Below the pieces are notes generated by a model, which saw only the letters and a list, made by a program, of their open reading frames with translations, searched no databases and was not told the origin of the DNA. The translations under genes were made by a program, and so were the position numbers. From contig NZ_QRVI01000012.1 of the NCBI RefSeq assembly GCF_003458715.1, positions 7,715 through 71,714 on the forward strand: a stretch of 64,000 bases of DNA, written 5' to 3'. The DNA comes from Eubacterium sp. AF22-8LB (GTDB lineage: Bacteria > Bacillota_I > Bacilli_A > Erysipelotrichales > Erysipelotrichaceae). Numbering within the stretch: the stretch's first letter is position 1; each line of letters begins with the position of its first letter. Of this stretch, positions 53,071-61,322 are shown piece after piece.

Positions 53071-53322
53071 ATGAAGTTTTTTAAAAAGCCTGGGCGCATT
53101 CTATTAACGATTATGATTATACTCGCAATGATATGTCCGTATCGTGTTCATATGTATAAAACTAAAATTGAAGAAATTCAATCTGGTAAACTTCAAATTG
53201 AAGATATGCCATATGCAGCATCGGATCTTCATCCGTATTCTGCATATTTGATGGCAATCCCATATATCATAATCGAAGTGACATTATTATCTTTATATTA
53301 CGTAAGAACCAGAGATGCATAG
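53071..53322 (+). CDS. Small membrane protein of unknown function
   Basis: 83 residues with two predicted membrane segments (ILLTIMIILAMICPY near the start and LMAIPYIIIEVTLLSLYYV at the end) joined by a polar loop. Ribosome site TAGGAG 9 bases before ATG. No family recognised. The gene follows a palindromic operator candidate. Confidence 0.65.
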   Translation: MKFFKKPGRILLTIMIILAMICPYRVHMYKTKIEEIQSGKLQIEDMPYAASDLHPYSAYLMAIPYIIIEVTLLSLYYVRTRDA

Positions 53323-53649
53323 ACTCTCTGATTTAACTTGAAAACAAAAAAGATGAACAACTATACGTCTCAATGCAAATAAGAAGATCTATAATATAAA
53401 GCAGTTATTATCAGATATGCGTTACAATTGTATATAAAGATACAAAACATAATAACTACATGTTTCATTGCACTTTAAATGTAATATGCCTGGTTTATAA
53501 AAATAACTTCATTAAACAAAAGCAGATTTGTTAATAATCCTACATTATTTAATAAATCCGCTCTTTTTTATATCTATAAATATTACATAAGGTACATTAT
53601 GCGAAGTTCTTGCTCTTTTTAAGAAGCCTATTCATTTGCTTTATTGTTT
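53323..53649. other. Gene-poor stretch after the small membrane gene
   Basis: AT-rich, no convincing coding frame. The only structure seen is the terminator at 53521-53569. Beyond it begins the repeat region. Confidence 0.5.
53521..53569 (+). terminator. Long-stem terminator
   Basis: AGCAGATTTGTTAATAAT pairs with ATTATTTAATAAATCCGCT (G-U and one mismatch tolerated), followed by CTTTTTT. About 200 bases past the small membrane gene. Confidence 0.65.
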
Positions 53650-53763
53650 TCATGAAACTAACAGCTTCTTTAAGAAACTAACAACTTCTTTTACTAAAAT
53701 ATCTTGTTTACGTAATATGAAACTAACAGCTTCTTTTACGAAAAAGATTTGTTCTAACTTCAT
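53650..53763 (-). CDS. Possible short repeat peptide or remnant, 37 residues
   Basis: The minus-strand reading of the repeat array is protein-like: MKLEQIFFVKEAVSFILRKQ then DILVKEVVSFLKKLLVS, with a 15-residue repeat (VKEAVSF / VKEVVSF). After a frame change the next segment reads MKTIKQMNRLLKKSKNFA. This suggests a decayed helical repeat protein rather than an intact gene; the ribosome site (GGAAG, 11 bases) is poor. Confidence 0.25.
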   Translation of the reverse strand: MKLEQIFFVKEAVSFILRKQDILVKEVVSFLKKLLVS

Positions 53764-53780
53764 GAAACTAAGAACTTCCA
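53652..53780. repeat. Degenerate 45-bp tandem repeat
   Basis: GAAACTAACAGCTTCTTTTA-like units start at 53654, 53674, 53719 and 53764; the last three are exactly 45 bp apart. Units differ by several substitutions. 45 bp equals 15 codons and the minus strand is open through three units. Confidence 0.75.
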
Positions 53781-53807
53781 AAGTTTGTTTTGCTCATTTG
53801 TGAATGC

Positions 53808-53841
53808 ACAAAAAAACAAAGAAACATTGAGTCTCTTTGTT
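53808..53841 (-). terminator. Terminator of the TnsC-like remnant
   Basis: On the minus strand AACAAAG and CTTTGTT enclose a 13-nt loop, followed by a T run, just after the remnant's stop codon. Confidence 0.7.
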
Positions 53842-54435
53842 CTATGCATTCGAGATGTAATCACAGATGTTCTTAGATGCAGGTGCTTTTGATGAAGGTC
53901 TTCTCTTTTTACGAGTTGGGTTTCGTGTGATGATGGCAACTACCTCTTTAGCAACTTCAGTTGGTTTCATACGATGATATTCATCTTCTGCCAAGATTTG
54001 TCGAACATATCGTGCGATATCGTCTGATGTTACATCTGTATAGATTTGATGCACTTTGCCAATCACGATGTTGATCATCTTGCTTTCGTAAGCTAAGTTC
54101 TCAACATTTGTTTCTGGCATCTCGTATTTGTTCTTGTCACTTTCGGCAAGCATCAGAATCTGTTCATCTTCCATTTCTTCAACCTTTGCCTGATTGACCA
54201 TGTCGATAGCTCCCTTCAGCTGACCAAAGTGTTTCTTGCTGACTGACTTGATGAACTTTTCGTTAATGATGACGATTGTACCCTTTGACCGATTGTCCAG
54301 ATATTCAATCATGATCCATTTGTACAGCCAGATGAGCATATTGATGATTCCACCTGTACACTCATACAGAGTATCTGAAAGCTCTTGTGCCTGTTCTTTC
54401 GTAATCGGTTTATCAAGCCACTGCCAAGTTAAAAG
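53842..54435 (-). pseudogene. C-terminal remnant of a TnsC/TniB-like transposition ATPase
   Basis: The frame opens right after an in-frame TAG at 54438-54436 and reads LLTWQWLDKPITKEQAQELS, then DTLYECTGGIINMLIWLYKW, ending at NICDYISNA. This matches the C-terminal lid region of TnsC-type AAA+ ATPases (LY..sqGi...l..L...a, then a terminal basic tail), and no Walker motifs remain. An internal ATG at 54339 exists but has no ribosome site. The upstream part has been lost where the XRE fragment begins. Probably a relic of a Tn7-like element. Confidence 0.6.
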
Positions 54436-54454
54436 CTACTCAACAGGAAGTTGA

Positions 54455-54649
54455 AATACTCCTAATATCCGAGAAATCCGAGATCAGCGTGGCATTTACC
54501 AAGATGACCTTACCGCTGCTATCGGATTCAGCACCAAAACTGTCGGCAGGATAGAACGTGGGGACAGCACCCCATCTGCCGAGTTTATACTACGGATTTC
54601 TAAATACTTTAATTTATTGGTGGAAGATGTATTCCATGTAGAAGATTGA
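54455..54649 (+). pseudogene. XRE-family regulator lacking its start
   Basis: A plus-strand frame after an in-frame TGA encodes NTPNIREIRDQRGIYQDDLT, then AAIGFSTKTVGRIERGD, a helix-turn-helix of the Cro/C1 type, and ends FNLLVEDVFHVED. About 64 residues, near full length for a minimal XRE protein, but no ATG, GTG or TTG is available at the front. Its 5' end abuts the TnsC remnant, so both were probably truncated in one rearrangement. Confidence 0.6.
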
Positions 54650-54677
54650 GCTGGGTAGATGCCACCCAGCTCTTTTT
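54648..54677 (+). terminator. Terminator after XRE remnant
   Basis: GAGCTGGGT, loop AGATGCC, ACCCAGCTC and TTTTT; 9-bp GC-rich stem. Confidence 0.9.
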
Positions 54678-54788
54678 ATGTTTGAATCGTCAACCTTCAA
54701 TTCGATTATGTTTTCATCTCCAAACACATTTTTTCATCCAATGCAATGTTATATTAAATGAAAAAATCATTTGATATCATAACAAAAG
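54678..54788. other. Short AT-rich spacer
   Basis: No gene, hairpin or promoter could be supported here, between the XRE remnant terminator and the 32-codon frame. Confidence 0.4.
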
Positions 54789-54887
54789 TTATATTATTCT
54801 CTTCTTATATGTGCATATAATCCCAACTATAATGATAGTTATGTAATAAAGAATAGTACGAGCATTTTTAATTTTATCAGCTATCAT
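54789..54887 (-). CDS. Possible 32-residue membrane peptide downstream of the LanK-like kinase
   Basis: MIADKIKNARTILYYITIII then VGIICTYKKRII: a short charged N-terminus, one hydrophobic span and a basic end. A strong AAGGAGG lies 11 bases before the ATG. It is on the same strand as, and 125 bases after, the histidine kinase gene. It may be an accessory or immunity peptide of that module; no family recognised. Confidence 0.4.
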   Translation of the reverse strand: MIADKIKNARTILYYITIIIVGIICTYKKRII

Positions 54888-55011
54888 AATTCTGTATGCC
54901 TCCTTCTTCCATGAGATTACAGCAAACGTAGTAGTAATGTCTATCAAAAGGCTTTTACATATTAGATAAAAGCATGAAAAATTTCTTTTACATAGCTTAA
55001 TTGCGGTCTAT

Positions 55012-56388
55012 TTAGCTTGTTTCTTGACTACTCAGGAAAAATATTTCTACCCTCGCCCCACCTGTATTTTCAGAATTTGCAAGTTTAATACCTCCACCAT
55101 ATTTTTCAGCCACAGTTTTTGCAAAAAATAGTCCCATCCCATAATGGGCTTCGCCATTTCTACTTGTGTCATCCATAAAAAACTGCTCTGTGCCATGCAA
55201 TAATGCTTCTTTTGTAAATCCTGATCCGCTATCCTCCACAATGAATGTCAGCCGGCCATCCTGCTCCTTTGCGTCAATATAAATGATTCCATTTTCTTTT
55301 GTATGCTCCACTGCATTCTGAATCACATTCATTACGGCTCGGAACATTGGATCATAAGCAATCGTTATCTTTTTATCACTTTGTTCCGCCTTCCAATCCA
55401 TCTTCTGGTGATAGATTTCTACCAGTTCGAGTGCCTGTTCCTTTATATCTGCGAAAAAATCTTCTAACCTCACCGTTGTATAGGTAACATCACTGCAATT
55501 CCATGATTTTGTGACATCTATCAACTGTTTTACATAACTTTGTATCTGTGTTGTGCCGTTCAAAACATAAGTGATATTTTTCTTCTGTTCTGTGGTCAGT
55601 TCAGTCTCTGAAAGTAGTTCTGCATTTCCCCGTACAATCGTAAGAGGTGTTTTAATATCATGCGCCAAAGCAGACATCTGCTGTTTCTTTTCCTGCTCTG
55701 TTTTCCACTGCTTTTCTAAAGATTCTCGCAATGCATCTCGCATATCATCGATTGCCGATAAACAGTCATCAAACTCTTTGATACCGGAACAGGATGTCTC
55801 ATATTCCAGATTTTGATCCTTAATTTGTCCGATTGCGTCTAATACAGGCTGCATCTGCTTTTTGATTCTTTTTCCAAAACGTATGGACGGAATGATGATA
55901 ATCGCTACCGCTCCAATCACAGACATAATACTCATCACATTCTGTGGTCCTATAAAATGCTCCCTCAAAAAAGCTGAATGATATTGAGGTGTCAGGCGAT
56001 ATTGCAATACAACATATTCATTTTCCCTTACAATTACTTTATAAAAATATTTCCCGGATGCGTTTCCGTACTTTACAACATTCCATGCTATCTGTTCGTA
56101 TTGTTCTGACAGATCTCCACCTATTTTCTCTCCATTCTCTGAAAAGATTACATAATCACAAAGTTCGGGAATCATCTCAGCAGTTACTTTATCTGCACGT
56201 AGAATCGTATCATATGCTTCATTAATCTTTTGCTCTGCATAATTTGCCGGATAAATACAGCCCACACTAATCAAAAGGGACAGCAGTAGCCAAGCAACAA
56301 TCACCAAACCTACTAATGATCCAAGCATGACCAGTACATATCTCATAAAAATCCAGCTGAGTGCATTGCTTCTCTTTACTCTTCCCAT
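55012..56388 (-). CDS. Sensor histidine kinase of a lantibiotic-resistance type two-component system
   Basis: 458 residues. Two membrane spans (about 12-40, MLGSLVGLVIVAWLLLSLLI, and about 150-170, MSVIGAVAIIIIP) enclose an extracellular loop of roughly 110 residues. Then a linker, the H-box LAHDIKTPLTIVRGNAELL, N-box NVIQNAVEHT and G-boxes VEDSGSGF and HYGMGLFFAKTV. It overlaps the response regulator by 13 bases. The large outer loop and the ABC neighbours fit a LanK-like sensor of antimicrobial peptides; ligand is not known. Confidence 0.85.
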   Translation of the reverse strand: MGRVKRSNALSWIFMRYVLVMLGSLVGLVIVAWLLLSLLISVGCIYPANYAEQKINEAYDTILRADKVTAEMIPELCDYVIFSENGEKIGGDLSEQYEQIAWNVVKYGNASGKYFYKVIVRENEYVVLQYRLTPQYHSAFLREHFIGPQNVMSIMSVIGAVAIIIIPSIRFGKRIKKQMQPVLDAIGQIKDQNLEYETSCSGIKEFDDCLSAIDDMRDALRESLEKQWKTEQEKKQQMSALAHDIKTPLTIVRGNAELLSETELTTEQKKNITYVLNGTTQIQSYVKQLIDVTKSWNCSDVTYTTVRLEDFFADIKEQALELVEIYHQKMDWKAEQSDKKITIAYDPMFRAVMNVIQNAVEHTKENGIIYIDAKEQDGRLTFIVEDSGSGFTKEALLHGTEQFFMDDTSRNGEAHYGMGLFFAKTVAEKYGGGIKLANSENTGGARVEIFFLSSQETS

Positions 56389-57038
56389 TTATATCCAATC
56401 CCCCAGACTGTTTTTATCGGCATATAATCATAATCCGCAAATTTTGCTCTTATATTTTTGATATGCGTGATTATAGTACTGTCATTACTCTCATTGTCAA
56501 AGCCAAAGACCGCTTCCAATATCTGTTCCTTCGAGAAAACCTGTCCTCTGTTTTTAGCCAGAAATTCACAGATTTCGTACTCTGCTTTCGTAAACGGAAG
56601 TACTTTATCATCCATCAACAGTTTCTTTTGAGACATCTGAATGCAGACTCTCCCTAAAACCATCCTGACAGAATGTTCCCTGTGCTCTCTTCTAAGATGT
56701 GCATTGATCCTTGCCCGAAGTTCCATCACTCCAAATGGCTTTGAAATATAATCATCTGCTCCTAAAGAAAGTCCGTTTACCAGACTGTTTTCCTCCGTTT
56801 TTGCCGTAAGAAACAAAATCGGACAATCCACAAGTGTCCTAATTCTTTTGCATAATTCGAAGCCATCAATTCCAGGCATCATAATGTCCAGTAAAATCAG
56901 GTCATAACGATGTAATTCTTCCATATTAATTTTTAGTGGATTACTTACTTTGGTAACCAGATGTCCATCCTTATTCAAAATGCTTTCTATCATTTCCAAA
57001 ATTGCCGGTTCATCATCAACTGCCAGTATTTTTGCCAT
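56376..57038 (-). CDS. OmpR/VanR-family response regulator
   Basis: 220 residues: receiver domain starting MAKILAVDDEPAILEMIE with the phospho-aspartate in LILLDIMMPGIDG and lysine in DYISKPFG, then a winged-helix DNA-binding domain (FTKAEYEICEFLAKNRGQVFS, WGIGYKWEE). ATG 57038 has GAGGG 6 bases upstream, just after the permease stop; longer in-frame start 57095 lies inside the permease gene. Likely controls the ABC genes. Confidence 0.9.
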   Translation of the reverse strand: MAKILAVDDEPAILEMIESILNKDGHLVTKVSNPLKINMEELHRYDLILLDIMMPGIDGFELCKRIRTLVDCPILFLTAKTEENSLVNGLSLGADDYISKPFGVMELRARINAHLRREHREHSVRMVLGRVCIQMSQKKLLMDDKVLPFTKAEYEICEFLAKNRGQVFSKEQILEAVFGFDNESNDSTIITHIKNIRAKFADYDYMPIKTVWGIGYKWEE

Positions 57039-57052
57039 AGTTGCCCTCGATT

Positions 57053-57793
57053 CTATTCCGATATTCTGTTTCCTTCCCAGTGGTTTACCCACCAAAAATA
57101 GTATACCATACTAATCCCTGTAAATATTAAGCAACCTGGTATGAATGACAACCATTCACCTACACTAGTTTCTCCCAATACAGATTGCAGATAAGTATAT
57201 GGGACTCTACCCGTCCAGCAGACAAATACATATTTCCACACATAATCTCCAAGTCCGGTAAGCATCAATGCACTAATTAATCCTGATATAATCCCTGCTC
57301 CAATGGATACCCCTTTTCCAAACTGAAAAGCCAGAATCAGCTGCCACAGATAAAGTGGAACACTGCTTACCCACAGCAGCAATGCTGCAAATATACATCC
57401 TTTCATGATTTCGATATCGCTTGATACGATTCTTCCAAATCCAATTCCGAATATGATTGCTGTCAATAGGATAGAGCACAGACACAAAACCAGTAGCATC
57501 AACAGTTTCGATAAAAATGCTGCAGGTTTATTCGGTAAAGACAACAGATTTTGAAAATCACCTGCATTTTGTTCCTGTTCCATCACACTTGCTGTAAAAA
57601 TTCCAATAAGTACCGGAAGTCCTGCTCCTATTGCCTGATAAAATGCAATCACTTTCATATTTTCATTCCATGGTGAAAAAAAGTAATATATTAAAAATAT
57701 AACGCTGGTTATAATCGGAATCAGTAAGTGTGCCAGAATAACAGATGTTCCTTTCATCTTTCGCAAGTCTGCATTAAGAGATCTTCCAATCAT
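57053..57793 (-). CDS. ABC transporter permease, lantibiotic immunity MutG/LanG type
   Basis: 246 residues with about six membrane spans; MIGRSLNADLRKMKGTSVIL is the usual N-terminal cytosolic helix of LanE/LanG proteins. One base separates it from the upstream permease gene. Together with LanF and LanE it should expel antimicrobial peptide from the membrane. Confidence 0.8.
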   Translation of the reverse strand: MIGRSLNADLRKMKGTSVILAHLLIPIITSVIFLIYYFFSPWNENMKVIAFYQAIGAGLPVLIGIFTASVMEQEQNAGDFQNLLSLPNKPAAFLSKLLMLLVLCLCSILLTAIIFGIGFGRIVSSDIEIMKGCIFAALLLWVSSVPLYLWQLILAFQFGKGVSIGAGIISGLISALMLTGLGDYVWKYVFVCWTGRVPYTYLQSVLGETSVGEWLSFIPGCLIFTGISMVYYFWWVNHWEGNRISE

Positions 57794-57794
57794 C

Positions 57795-58526
57795 TTATTT
57801 CACCTCTCTTCTCTCAAACCATTTCAAAAACAGAACCGTTACAAAAACAAACCAGATGATTGAGAGACACATTCCCGGAACAATGACTCCCGTATCCAAA
57901 AGAGGATTCCCTGCTTCTGCGGCAAGTCCATTTGGTAAAACATGAAGCAACGGGCACATCATTCGCATAGGGATTGCAGAAACAAGTACATACCAGATTC
58001 TGGTTTGTGATATTACCACACCGCTGACGGTAATAAATAGGCAGACGAACAGGTTTACAATCATTCCAAATCGTTCACTTAAAAATAAAGCTACCGGAAT
58101 CTCCCATAACTCAGAAACCGTCAGAACCAATACTGCAATCAACGCTCCTCCAACTGGAACATGTGTCGTTAGAAGAAAGCCTCCAAGCGTTGCTCCTGCA
58201 AACACAATCACATTAGAAAACAAAATCATGTACCCAATATAAATAATTTTCCCCAGCAACAATTTTCTTCTGTCTGTGGGAATAGTTATTAAATGATAGT
58301 ATTTTATCTTTTTCTCCTGCGCCACAGAAAGATAACAAAATAGAGCAATCATCCCCGGCAGCAAAAGTGTATACCACCAGTTCCAAACACTTTCTGCATA
58401 AGCATTTGTCATCCCAAGAGTAAATATAAATGCCATGACAAATGTAAGAAGAGGAAATCCCCAGATAAACTTTTTTCGCATGGTTCTTTTAGCTTTTTGA
58501 TGTTCTGCTTTTATAATATTAACCAT
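57795..58526 (-). CDS. ABC transporter permease, lantibiotic immunity MutE/LanE type
   Basis: 243 residues with six predicted membrane spans; MVNIIKAEHQKAKRTMRKKF start. ATG 58526 is chosen since CAGGTG lies 6 bases upstream; a GTG nine bases earlier is possible. It overlaps the ATPase gene by 8 bases. Confidence 0.8.
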   Translation of the reverse strand: MVNIIKAEHQKAKRTMRKKFIWGFPLLTFVMAFIFTLGMTNAYAESVWNWWYTLLLPGMIALFCYLSVAQEKKIKYYHLITIPTDRRKLLLGKIIYIGYMILFSNVIVFAGATLGGFLLTTHVPVGGALIAVLVLTVSELWEIPVALFLSERFGMIVNLFVCLFITVSGVVISQTRIWYVLVSAIPMRMMCPLLHVLPNGLAAEAGNPLLDTGVIVPGMCLSIIWFVFVTVLFLKWFERREVK

Positions 58527-59232
58527 GGATTTCACCTGCTTTCTGGTTTTTTCTTACCACATTCATAAACAAATCTTCAAGATTATCTCCCTGCTTTAAT
58601 GCTCCTTCGTATCCTAAGATTCCACCTGAAATAATCCCGACTTTATCTGCAAGTAACTGTACTTCTGAGAGAATATGACTGGAGAGAATTACAGTGATTC
58701 CCTGTTCCGGAAAAGACCGGATCAGCTCTCGTAATTCCTCGATGCCTATTGGATCTAATCCATTCGTAGGTTCATCCAATATCAAAAGTTCCGGTTCTCC
58801 AAGCAATGCCATTGCAATGCCTAGTCTTTGCTTCATCCCCAAAGAAAACTGTCCTGCTTTCTTCTTTCCGGTGTTTGTAAGTGATACAATCTGCAAGACC
58901 TCATCAATTCTGTTTTCATCTGTACCAAGCAATAATTGTCTTACCTTCAAATTCTCTCTGGCGGAAAGATTTTCATAAATAGGCGGATTTTCAATTAACG
59001 CTCCTATTTTTGATAAATCTTTCCTATCCAAAAGTTTTCCATCAAAGTAAATCTTTCCTGCAGTTGGTTTCATCATACCAGTCAACATTTTCAATGTGGT
59101 AGATTTTCCCGCACCATTCGGTCCAAGCAGTCCATAAATCTGTCCCTTTTCGATATTAAGTGAAACATGATTTACCGCTTTCTGCTTTCTAAAATATTTA
59201 CATAGATTTTGTGTCTGTAACATCATTTCCAT
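58519..59232 (-). CDS. ABC transporter ATP-binding protein, lantibiotic protection type (LanF)
   Basis: 237 residues with complete ABC motifs: Walker A GPNGAGKSTTL, Q-loop ALIENPPIYENLSARENL, signature FSLGMKQRLGIAMAL, Walker B LLILDEPTNGLDP and H-loop SSHIL. Sequence context (LGPNGAGKSTTLKMLTGMMKP) is of the LanF/BcrA group. First gene of the five-gene minus-strand set; AAGGA 8 bases before ATG. Confidence 0.88.
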   Translation of the reverse strand: MEMMLQTQNLCKYFRKQKAVNHVSLNIEKGQIYGLLGPNGAGKSTTLKMLTGMMKPTAGKIYFDGKLLDRKDLSKIGALIENPPIYENLSARENLKVRQLLLGTDENRIDEVLQIVSLTNTGKKKAGQFSLGMKQRLGIAMALLGEPELLILDEPTNGLDPIGIEELRELIRSFPEQGITVILSSHILSEVQLLADKVGIISGGILGYEGALKQGDNLEDLFMNVVRKNQKAGEIHG

Positions 59233-59534
59233 CTTTACTATCCTTCCTTCTATATTTCATTTCTTACTGAAATATAAACTAACAGAAAAAAATAAAGATT
59301 TGATGAAGATTGCTAAATAATTCGTCTACTCTATTTTATGAGTCCTTTTATCTTGAATGGAAAATGATTAACCTTTTTCTATTTCATCCTTTTTCTTTTC
59401 AGATCCAATCATTTTCTATTCGATACAGCATAAAACATCTGTAATTTTGAACGTTTATTCCAAAATAATCAAAACATTATAATATTATTTTATGAACAAA
59501 TGATAAATTCTATACAAAAAATCATCATCTGTTA
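59233..59534. other. AT-rich upstream region of the LanF operon
   Basis: Contains the presumed operon promoter on the minus strand (TATATT near 59262-59267, poor -35) and a 20-bp sequence shared with 63962-63981. No lantibiotic precursor gene or other coding frame could be supported. Confidence 0.4.
59330..59349. repeat. 20-bp repeat, copy 1
   Basis: TCTATTTTATGAGTCCTTTT; identical to the minus strand at 63962-63981, and similarity continues for about six more bases after a one-base difference. Confidence 0.75.
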
Positions 59535-59564
59535 TTGAGAAAGCTGGGCTTATAATGGTATAAT
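59535..59564 (+). promoter_or_regulatory. Promoter of putative small RNA
   Basis: TTGAGA (59535-59540), 18-bp spacer, TATAAT (59559-59564); a second TATAAT is at 59551-59556. Confidence 0.6.
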
Positions 59565-59570
59565 GCGTTT

Positions 59571-59668
59571 GCTGGATGAAATTTATACTCAACTAATTAC
59601 TTATCCAGTTTTCCTATTTCTAGAGCTGAACTATTTAACCTCATCCTATAGTTCAGCTTTTCTTTTAT
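59571..59668 (+). ncRNA. Putative ~98-nt small RNA or cls leader
   Basis: From the promoter above to a terminator (AGCTGAACTAT 59624-59634 with ATAGTTCAGCT 59648-59658, then TTTTCTTTT). An upstream hairpin pairs CTGGAT with ATCCAG. The cls gene begins 80 bases further, so this could also be a terminated leader of cls. No open frame of useful length. Confidence 0.45.
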
Positions 59669-59747
59669 TTAAAATTGGAAATTCTATTGGCTTAGTGATA
59701 TAGTACTCTATGCGAATACGGATGAAAGGTCGTTTTTAGGTTTATTT

Positions 59748-61268
59748 ATGAAAAGTAAAATATGGTTAGGACGAATTATCCCCTTAATTATAATTGTTTT
59801 AGGTGAACTCGGATTGTATTACTTTCTATTTGAATGGTTAACCACATCCTTTGTATTAGTAGAAGTTATTCTACACATATTGTCAATTTTAATTGTATTA
59901 AACATTGTACGTACCAGTAGACATCTATCGAGTGATTTGATGTGGATCATATTGATTATGTTATTCCCTGTTTTTGGTACCTTTGTGTATGTATTAATGC
60001 TTTTAAGCCTTTTATTTGGTAAAACCTTTCGAAATATCATTATCGAACAAAAAAAGGCTGCAAACTATTATGAGCAAGAGGAAGCTATTATTTCAGAAAT
60101 TAAATTGGAAAATCCGGATTATACTTCGCATTTAGCATTTCTTCAAAAGGAAGGATTTCCCTTCTATCGAAATACAGATTTTGCTTATTATGCACCATGC
60201 GAAGCTGGGTTTGAAACCATGCTGGAAGAACTACGTAAAGCTGAAAAATACATTTTTATGGAATACTTTATTATTGAAGAAGGAATGATGTTTAATTCCA
60301 TCCTTTCCATTCTAGAAGATAAAGTAAAACAAGGTGTAGAAGTTCGAGTTATGTATGATGATATGGGCTCATTAGGAACGCTTCCTGCATCCTATGCAAA
60401 ACAATTAGAAAAGAAAGGAATTAAGGCCGTATCCTTTAATCGCGTCTCTCCTATTATTAATACGATCATGAATCATCGTGATCATCGAAAAATATTAGTG
60501 ATTGATGGTAAGGTTGCCTTTAGTGGTGGTGCTAATCTAGCCGATGAATATATTAATAAGAAAGTTAAATATGGACATTGGATGGACAACATTTTCTGTG
60601 TGAAAGGAAATGCTGTTTGGTCTTATCTAGTCATGTTTTTGACAAATTGGAATGCCTTGCGCCACGAAGACTTTGACTATTCTGTATTTAAATGCACAGA
60701 TCCAATAGATGAATCGCAATATGATGGATATATTGTCCCTTACGCAGAAACACCATTAGATGAAGAACTAACCGGTCAATCGGTATATGAAGATTTATTA
60801 AACAGTGCTAATGAATATGTATATATAATGACACCCTATTTGATTATTGATTCTGAAATGATTAACACACTGATTCATACCGCCAAAAAAGGTGTGGATG
60901 TACGTATTATTATGCCTGGGATTGCCGACAAACAAATTGTTCACGATATAGGAACTACCTACTATGCTCAATTGATTCAGGGTGGAGTGAAAATCTATGA
61001 ATATGAACCTGGATTTGTACATTCTAAAGTCTTTATTTCCGATGATACGTATGCGACTGTAGGAACTATTAACTTGGACTATAGATCTCTTTACTTACAT
61101 TTTGAAAATGGTACTCTGTTATATAAATCTAAGAAGATCATGGATATGAAACAAAACTTTTTTGATACACTTTCACATTGTAAAGAAATTCAAATCGAAG
61201 ATACGCACGTCAATATTGTAAAAGGCTTATTCTTAAGCATTATTCGTATTTTTTCACCATTATTATAA
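59748..61268 (+). CDS. cls: Cardiolipin synthase
   Basis: 506-residue membrane phospholipase D family enzyme. Two N-terminal membrane spans (about 8-27 and 30-70), then two HKD motifs: HRDHRKILVIDGKVAFSGGAN and VHSKVFISDDTYATVGTINLD. Condenses two phosphatidylglycerols to cardiolipin. The ribosome site is weak (AGG, 8 bases). Confidence 0.93.
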   Translation: MKSKIWLGRIIPLIIIVLGELGLYYFLFEWLTTSFVLVEVILHILSILIVLNIVRTSRHLSSDLMWIILIMLFPVFGTFVYVLMLLSLLFGKTFRNIIIEQKKAANYYEQEEAIISEIKLENPDYTSHLAFLQKEGFPFYRNTDFAYYAPCEAGFETMLEELRKAEKYIFMEYFIIEEGMMFNSILSILEDKVKQGVEVRVMYDDMGSLGTLPASYAKQLEKKGIKAVSFNRVSPIINTIMNHRDHRKILVIDGKVAFSGGANLADEYINKKVKYGHWMDNIFCVKGNAVWSYLVMFLTNWNALRHEDFDYSVFKCTDPIDESQYDGYIVPYAETPLDEELTGQSVYEDLLNSANEYVYIMTPYLIIDSEMINTLIHTAKKGVDVRIIMPGIADKQIVHDIGTTYYAQLIQGGVKIYEYEPGFVHSKVFISDDTYATVGTINLDYRSLYLHFENGTLLYKSKKIMDMKQNFFDTLSHCKEIQIEDTHVNIVKGLFLSIIRIFSPLL

Positions 61269-61274
61269 AAAATA

Positions 61275-61314
61275 AAAATGTAAGGTTTTAACCTAATGGT
61301 TAGCCTTGCATTTT
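61275..61314. terminator. Bidirectional terminator between cls and ROK gene
   Basis: AAATGTAAGG and CCTTGCATTT enclose a smaller AACC/GGTT stem; T runs on both sides. Confidence 0.85.
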
Positions 61315-61322
61315 TAGTAGAA

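Noticed and set aside
53652..53780. CRISPR array
   Set aside because: Units are degenerate, 45-bp spaced and mostly contiguous with no unique spacers; no cas genes nearby.
59233..59747. Lantibiotic precursor gene upstream of LanF
   Set aside because: No small frame with a leader/core pattern and a ribosome site was found on either strand.
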